From assembly GCA_017455785.1 (NCBI GenBank), contig JAFSYZ010000242.1, forward strand, positions 1 through 9,455: 9,455 nt of DNA. Direction: 5' to 3'. The DNA is from Candidatus Methanomethylophilaceae archaeon (lineage in GTDB: Archaea; Thermoplasmatota; Thermoplasmata; Methanomassiliicoccales; Methanomethylophilaceae). Positions 5,349-9,455 of this stretch are shown in pieces. The position numbers and the translations under genes are program-made. Numbering within the stretch: position 1 is the first letter of the stretch; every line of letters starts with the position of its first letter. The notes beneath the pieces were generated by a model. It saw only the letters and a program-made list of their open reading frames with translations, ran no database searches and was not told the DNA's origin.

Positions 5349-6187
5349 AAGATAATACAATTCGCATGATTGCTGTCATCTCGGCAGCATTGGTGGTCGT
5401 CTGTGCACTGATGATAATCATACCTTCAGAAATAGAAGCGACCGGGGCAGGTACTGAACAGGATCCTGTAGATCTGGGAACGAAGATATGCTGGACATAC
5501 AGTCCGATATTCCTGCCTTCAAGCGGAACCCAAGGTGACGAAGTCAGATGGGAATTCGGCGACAATGTTGTCCTCGACTCAAGGGATGCAGGATTGGAAG
5601 AGTATGCAGCTCTCCTGACCGCTCACAAGGGCAATGTTTGGAAGCCAGTCCACACCTATGTCGCCAAAGGCACTTACACAGTCAAACAATGTGTGATCGG
5701 CGGCGAGAATGGCGAGCTTGAGCACTGGTCTAAGATCGTTGTTCAGGTAATGGGAGATCCGATCGTCACATTCGATTCCGACGGCGGATCTAACGTAGCA
5801 TCACAGACCGTTCCGAAACAGTACTCCGATTATGACTATGTTCTGCAGAAGGTGTTCAGGCCCGCAGATCCTACAAGAGTTGGATACACCTTCGACGGAT
5901 GGTACCTCGTATCGGGCACAACTGTGTCCGAAAATGAATTCGATTTCAATCAGGGAATCAGCGAAAGCATAACTCTGCGGGCCAAGTGGGCCTCAGGAGA
6001 GGGTGCCGCATCATCCGATGATCTTCAGAAGTTCATTGAGGATAACGCAATTGCCATCATCCTGACAGGGGCACTGGCCGTCATAGGCGCTATAACATAC
6101 GTCACACGCAACCCGGTATTGGTTGCTATCACGGCATTACTGTCGGTTGCCGTATTGTACATGTGGTTCACAGGAGGGAAGATATGA
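5345..6187 (+). CDS. Membrane-anchored PKD-like/InlB B-repeat protein (B1)
   Basis: 280 residues. An N-terminal signal (about 5-27, ending near IEA) is followed by a PKD-like domain (about 50-137: VRWEFGDN and VHTYVAKGTYTVK are the typical strands). Next comes an InlB-type Listeria-Bacteroides B-repeat (about 139-215: VTFDSDGGSNVASQTV, RVGYTFDGWYL, ITLRAKW). A short acidic linker leads to two closely spaced membrane segments (about 234-253 and 257-276) joined by VTRNP. The bulk would lie outside, held by a membrane hairpin. The ATG overlaps the A1 stop (ATGA). Because A1 lacks an anchor and is coupled to B1, B1 may be its membrane partner; that is inference. Confidence 0.8.
   Translation: MKDNTIRMIAVISAALVVVCALMIIIPSEIEATGAGTEQDPVDLGTKICWTYSPIFLPSSGTQGDEVRWEFGDNVVLDSRDAGLEEYAALLTAHKGNVWKPVHTYVAKGTYTVKQCVIGGENGELEHWSKIVVQVMGDPIVTFDSDGGSNVASQTVPKQYSDYDYVLQKVFRPADPTRVGYTFDGWYLVSGTTVSENEFDFNQGISESITLRAKWASGEGAASSDDLQKFIEDNAIAIILTGALAVIGAITYVTRNPVLVAITALLSVAVLYMWFTGGKI
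6172..6177 (+). promoter_or_regulatory. Ribosome binding site for A2
   Basis: AGGAGG lies six bases before the ATG at 6184 and decides this start over the in-frame GTG at 6163. It lies within the B1 coding region. Confidence 0.7.
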
Positions 6188-7353
6188 GCTCTCTCAATTC
6201 CAATAAGATGTTCTCAATCTTCGCCATGATCATGATGCTGGCTACGGCATTCGCAGGTGTGTCATTAATCGGCTCCGCCCTCACCGATGAGGATTCTTCA
6301 GCCGCGACAAACCTGTCCTGGACGCAAGGTACGGCCGTCAATTACAACACGGGACTTATCTACCACGAATACAAGCACTATGAGATAGAGAGCGGAAGCC
6401 TCCCGTCCGGAGTGACCAAACAGGAGGTCAGCGGCACATACTACTTCAAAGGTACGCCTACGACCGCAGGGTCGTATTCCGTCACCCTCAGGGCCACCAA
6501 CGTTATGGCCGGAGTCTGGGATGACACATCCACAAGGGTGTCTTACAGCATCACCGTCACCGGAACGACAACCAACTACACGGTCACCATCAGTGCCGGA
6601 ACGGGCGGAAGCGTCAGTAAGTCATCCGTGACCGTGGCATCGGGAACTTCCATCTCAACGAGCGGTAACACACTGACGATCGGTTCCGACACGATAACGG
6701 CCAATGCTAATGACAATTACACATTCTCATCATGGAGCAACGCATCAGGCACAGTTATTGCGGACAGGACCATTACAGCGAATTTCTCACCGTCTGCAAC
6801 CAACTACACCCACACCATACAATATCAGGCCGGTGGCAGCGGTGTCACTAATATGCCGTCCCCTAACCCGCAGACCGTTACGAACACATCATCCTCCTAC
6901 AGCATGACAGTAACATCAACTGTCCCTCAGAGGAGCGGATACACATTCGCCGGATGGTCGTATAACGGGACGACATACTGGGCAGGGCAGTCTGTAACGG
7001 TTGGCAGCAACGCCACGGTCTATCTCACAGCACAGTGGAGCAGCAACGCGATAACCATAACCTCATCGCAGTCGAACACCGCTATCACAACGGCACAGAG
7101 CTTCGTATACAATCTGACCTCGAACACTTCAGGGGCCACATTGTCCATATCCGGAGCAAATTGGCTTTCCGGATCTGCGAACGGTTCCACCTATACGATC
7201 AGCGGTATGCCTCCGGCTGCCGGCACATACAATGTGACACTCACCCTGAGTAAAACCGGATACACATCCGCCACTCAGAGTTTCACGATCACAGTCGAGA
7301 ACGTGTTGGCATTCACATCTAGTCCGACCTCCGGATTCTACGTGGTGGGGTGA
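6184..7353 (+). CDS. Exported Ig-like/InlB B-repeat surface protein (A2)
   Basis: 389 residues; the start is set by the AGGAGG and by the ATGA overlap with B1. The signal segment (about 9-33) is followed by DEDSSAA (35-41), nearly the same as in A1. Domain 1 (43-125) is a putative-Ig module homologous to that of A1 (GTAVNYNTGL, FKGTPTTAGSYSV). Domain 2 (about 131-205) is a divergent B-repeat-like module (GTGGSVSKSSVTVASGTSI, TFSSWSNASGTV). Domain 3 (about 211-287) is an InlB-type B-repeat (RSGYTFAGWSYNGTTYW, YLTAQW). Domain 4 (about 290-373) is Ig-like. The C-terminal tail LAFTSSPTSGFYVVG is almost the same as in A1. It has no membrane anchor, is rich in Ser, Thr and Asn, and is probably glycosylated. 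The middle domains differ from A1 while both ends are kept, as expected of a domain-shuffled paralogue. Confidence 0.82.
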   Translation: MSSLNSNKMFSIFAMIMMLATAFAGVSLIGSALTDEDSSAATNLSWTQGTAVNYNTGLIYHEYKHYEIESGSLPSGVTKQEVSGTYYFKGTPTTAGSYSVTLRATNVMAGVWDDTSTRVSYSITVTGTTTNYTVTISAGTGGSVSKSSVTVASGTSISTSGNTLTIGSDTITANANDNYTFSSWSNASGTVIADRTITANFSPSATNYTHTIQYQAGGSGVTNMPSPNPQTVTNTSSSYSMTVTSTVPQRSGYTFAGWSYNGTTYWAGQSVTVGSNATVYLTAQWSSNAITITSSQSNTAITTAQSFVYNLTSNTSGATLSISGANWLSGSANGSTYTISGMPPAAGTYNVTLTLSKTGYTSATQSFTITVENVLAFTSSPTSGFYVVG

Positions 7354-7387
7354 GAGACTGAACAAGATCGCAGCCATCCCATTCCTT

Positions 7388-8077
7388 GTGGTTACAGCGA
7401 TGCTGCTGTTCGTCCCCGTCGGATGTGCGGAGGCCTCTTCACAGTACGACGGGGTCGTCGGCAGCTCCATCGAATACGACACAGGATTGGGGGCTAGGGA
7501 CGTCATTTCCGTTTCCGGACTTCCTCCGGGCACGGTCTATGAGCTCGATACCGGGAAGATCACCGGCGTCCCGATGGCTGCAGGCACATTCGTGGTGAAT
7601 ATAACATACGTTGGGGGCACCGCCTCCAGGACATTGAGGATTGATGAGTCGTCGATAAGCTGTTCGATAATCAAATCCATAGATGGGAGGGATGTGCTCC
7701 TGACGGCTCGCGTATTCGTGAACGGTCAGGCGTCCATCATCCCCGTCCATTTTGTCTGGAAGGTCACGGACAACATGGGGAATGATGTCACATCGACCGT
7801 GATGAACGGAGGAACATACCGTCAGACGCTCGGTCCGGGCGCATATGCCGCGACGCTTTCAGTCAGCAACACGATCTTCGGAAGCGGATACTGCACATCC
7901 GTCTTCGAGATCGAGGATGACGGGGCCGTCCAATCGGAATCCGCAGAGTACCTCTGGTGGATCCCGCTGATCGCGTGTGTTCCCGTGGCAGTGATCGGTG
8001 CAATCCGTCACAATCCCCTCGTGATCGCCATATCCGGTGTTCTTTTCGCCATTGGATTGTCAGGAGTGATTTTCTGA
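7388..8077 (+). CDS. Membrane-anchored Ig/PKD-like protein (B2), start probably frameshifted
   Basis: 229 residues from the first usable start, GTG 7388. The frame continues upstream as LNKIAAIPFLVVTAMLLF, a perfect signal-peptide start, but has no ATG, GTG or TTG. By analogy with B1, a GTG at 7350 overlaps the A2 stop but runs into TGA at 7359; one extra base near 7358 (for example CC for C) would restore MRD-LNKIAAI. So either one base was lost or another start is used. The mature part begins with a putative-Ig module (GVVGSSIEYDTGL, GLPPGTVYELDTGKITGVP), then a PKD-like region (about 88-177), and ends in two membrane segments (about 188-206 and 209-228) joined by RHNP, similar to the B1 hairpin. 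From that resemblance it is the duplicated partner of A2. Confidence 0.65.
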   Translation: MVTAMLLFVPVGCAEASSQYDGVVGSSIEYDTGLGARDVISVSGLPPGTVYELDTGKITGVPMAAGTFVVNITYVGGTASRTLRIDESSISCSIIKSIDGRDVLLTARVFVNGQASIIPVHFVWKVTDNMGNDVTSTVMNGGTYRQTLGPGAYAATLSVSNTIFGSGYCTSVFEIEDDGAVQSESAEYLWWIPLIACVPVAVIGAIRHNPLVIAISGVLFAIGLSGVIF

Positions 8078-9455
8078 TGAAACACAACAAGATAGTTGCA
8101 ATCGCAATCATGCTGATGATGGCCTTGACACCTCTCTTCGCAATCACAGAAGAGAGTGAGGCCGTATCCGAAGAGGCTATTGAGCCTACAGGGTTCGCAC
8201 TCCCGTTCGCCCTTCTCTTCAACGACGACTACAGGATGCTCCTGGCCAATTGCTATTACACCGCATCCGACGTACTGTGGGAAGTAGGGGACTTCTTTGC
8301 AGGAGTAGATACTGAAAGACCTGCAGGGGAACAGGGGGATGTCAATGAATTCGCCCTCGGGATGTATTCACAATCTCTGTCCAACAATGTCGTCCTCATC
8401 TCGAAGATGGCCACGGCATTGGTGGACAACGACCGCAGGACATGGACGTTGACGGAATCCTACCTCAACAGGGCGGCGGAGATCTCTGCAGGGGACTATT
8501 GGTCCGCGGAGACGGCATATCATCCCGATACCATCCTCACGGATGCCGGGATATACGATCTTGTGGCCCAGGGCCTCGGCAATACCATAATGGCCCTCAC
8601 TTGGGCATACAAATACGCCGCCAATGTGCCGTTTCTCGTATCCAACATGAGCAGCAGCAATCAGGAGCTCTACTCCTCCATCGACGGGAGATTCTCCTGG
8701 GACGGTGGAAGATCGTCCGTTGCCGATTACTCGTTGGATCTGATCCTGGTCCCCATCGTGACATCTTCCGCGAGCAAGAACCTCGTTTACTATTACGGAG
8801 GGGAGCTGGCGGCCGAACAGGCCGGTACCGCCACATCCATGGATGGAAGGCAGATCAGCATCTCCGCTGGATTCAATGCCGAGTCGGATCTTTCCGATGT
8901 CGGTATGGTAGAGGGTTGGTACACCCTTACCCCCGGAAGGTATGCGGGATTGTTCCTTCCTTCGGCCTCTCAGACATCGGCTGATATTGTCGGAGGTGCG
9001 GTCATGCTCGTGGACGGGGTCTGCGGATTCATCGTTCCCGGACAACAGGACGACACGGTCAGGATCACTTGGAACCACACCGAATACAGCAGCGAAAGTC
9101 TCTCTTACATCTATGAGTACAACGGGGATATCCTTTCCTGCAGTGAGGATCCCTCGGTGGATTATGACATACTGGTCAGGATGATCCGCACGTTCTCCGA
9201 TTACTACGGGGAGCTCGGTCAGCGCATCCACGATGCCAACGTAGCAGCATCGAGGATGTGGAGCATAACCGAACAGGCGAAGAGCAAATGTCTCCTCCTG
9301 TCCCCGTCATCGGTCATCCCGCAGCTTCGCAACATCGATATCGATGACATGCAGGCCTACGCCATGTACGTATCTGCACTGGACCAGATCGCCCAGTACT
9401 ACAACACATACGGCGGGGTGCTCGGCGGCAAGGACATCGACCTGTCCGACAAATC
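8077..9455 (+). CDS. Large exported protein of unknown function (C), 3' end outside the window
   Basis: At least 459 residues with no stop before the right edge. The ATG at 8077 shares its A with the B2 stop (TGATG) and is preceded six bases upstream by AGGAGTGAT, a near match to the archaeal ribosome site. Residues 1-29 are a signal peptide (MKHNKIVAIAIMLMMALTPL, cleavage near SEA). The region about 40-190 is mostly helical with many aromatics (MLLANCYYTASDVLWEVGDF, TIMALTWAYKYAANV). The region about 200-350 is strand-rich (GWYTLTPGRYAGLFLP, GGAVMLVDGVCGFIVPG). From about 360 on it is helical again (DILVRMIRTFSDYYGELGQR). I recognise no catalytic motif or family. Signal peptide and operon position suggest a surface-complex component, perhaps a large scaffold. 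Base composition and codon use fit the preceding genes. Confidence 0.75.
   Translation, partial: MKHNKIVAIAIMLMMALTPLFAITEESEAVSEEAIEPTGFALPFALLFNDDYRMLLANCYYTASDVLWEVGDFFAGVDTERPAGEQGDVNEFALGMYSQSLSNNVVLISKMATALVDNDRRTWTLTESYLNRAAEISAGDYWSAETAYHPDTILTDAGIYDLVAQGLGNTIMALTWAYKYAANVPFLVSNMSSSNQELYSSIDGRFSWDGGRSSVADYSLDLILVPIVTSSASKNLVYYYGGELAAEQAGTATSMDGRQISISAGFNAESDLSDVGMVEGWYTLTPGRYAGLFLPSASQTSADIVGGAVMLVDGVCGFIVPGQQDDTVRITWNHTEYSSESLSYIYEYNGDILSCSEDPSVDYDILVRMIRTFSDYYGELGQRIHDANVAASRMWSITEQAKSKCLLLSPSSVIPQLRNIDIDDMQAYAMYVSALDQIAQYYNTYGGVLGGKDIDLSDK

Noticed and set aside
5338..5350. Programmed frameshift joining A1 to B1 (and A2 to B2)
   Set aside because: B1 has its own start and signal peptide, and an export signal in the middle of a fused protein would be unexpected. 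The overlaps are the ordinary ATGA type used throughout the operon.
8368..9231. A 287-codon open frame on the minus strand
   Set aside because: It lies wholly antisense to protein C, which has a signal peptide, ribosome site and operon overlap. Its product is rich in Arg, Gly, Asp and Ile without any fold pattern, as expected of an antisense shadow in a GC-rich gene.
1..9455. CRISPR array or a classic defence operon
   Set aside because: There are no regularly spaced direct repeats and no Cas, restriction or helicase genes. The only possible defence-related genes are the DUF488 pair.

Overview
The window looks archaeal, most likely a host-associated Methanomassiliicoccales (Methanomethylophilaceae-like) methanogen. 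The evidence is AT-rich TATA-box elements instead of bacterial -35/-10 boxes, oligo-T termination, chained ATGA/TGATG gene overlaps, and a run of exported N/S/T-rich proteins with Ig-like, PKD-like and InlB-type B-repeat domains, which as I recall are abundant in gut members of that order. The placement is inference; no 16S, tRNA or methanogenesis gene is present.

Left part (1-1860): the 3' end of an unrecognised gene, then a gene-poor spacer, then an AT-richer two-gene module. Its first gene fuses an AbrB/SpoVT-like DNA-binding hairpin to a DUF488 domain and has a perfect 14-bp palindrome just upstream of its start. The second overlaps it by four bases and encodes a conserved-looking protein of unknown function. 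A T-rich terminator follows. The module looks like an acquired, self-regulated accessory pair.

Middle (1911-3819): a complete insertion sequence of the IS4/IS1634 type. It has 24-bp terminal inverted repeats (two mismatches), a 7-bp target duplication and an intact DDE transposase on the minus strand. The duplicated target contains an ATG. The element therefore split a reading frame at or next to a start codon, moved the upstream promoter about 1.9 kb away, and left a TATA-like box of its own near its right end, pointing into the downstream genes.

Right part (3814-9455): at least six tightly overlapping genes on the plus strand, all with N-terminal export signals: a 74-residue small protein, an Ig-domain protein (A1), a PKD/B-repeat protein with a C-terminal membrane hairpin (B1), a second Ig/B-repeat protein (A2), a second protein with a C-terminal membrane hairpin (B2), and a large protein (C) that runs off the window. 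A1/B1 and A2/B2 look like a duplicated two-gene cassette. Both A proteins stop after the same C-terminal tail, SGFYVVG, whose codons differ only at synonymous sites. B2 appears to have lost its start codon frame by one base. The likely role is a cell-surface or adhesive complex: A proteins released or assembled outside, B proteins holding them at the membrane.
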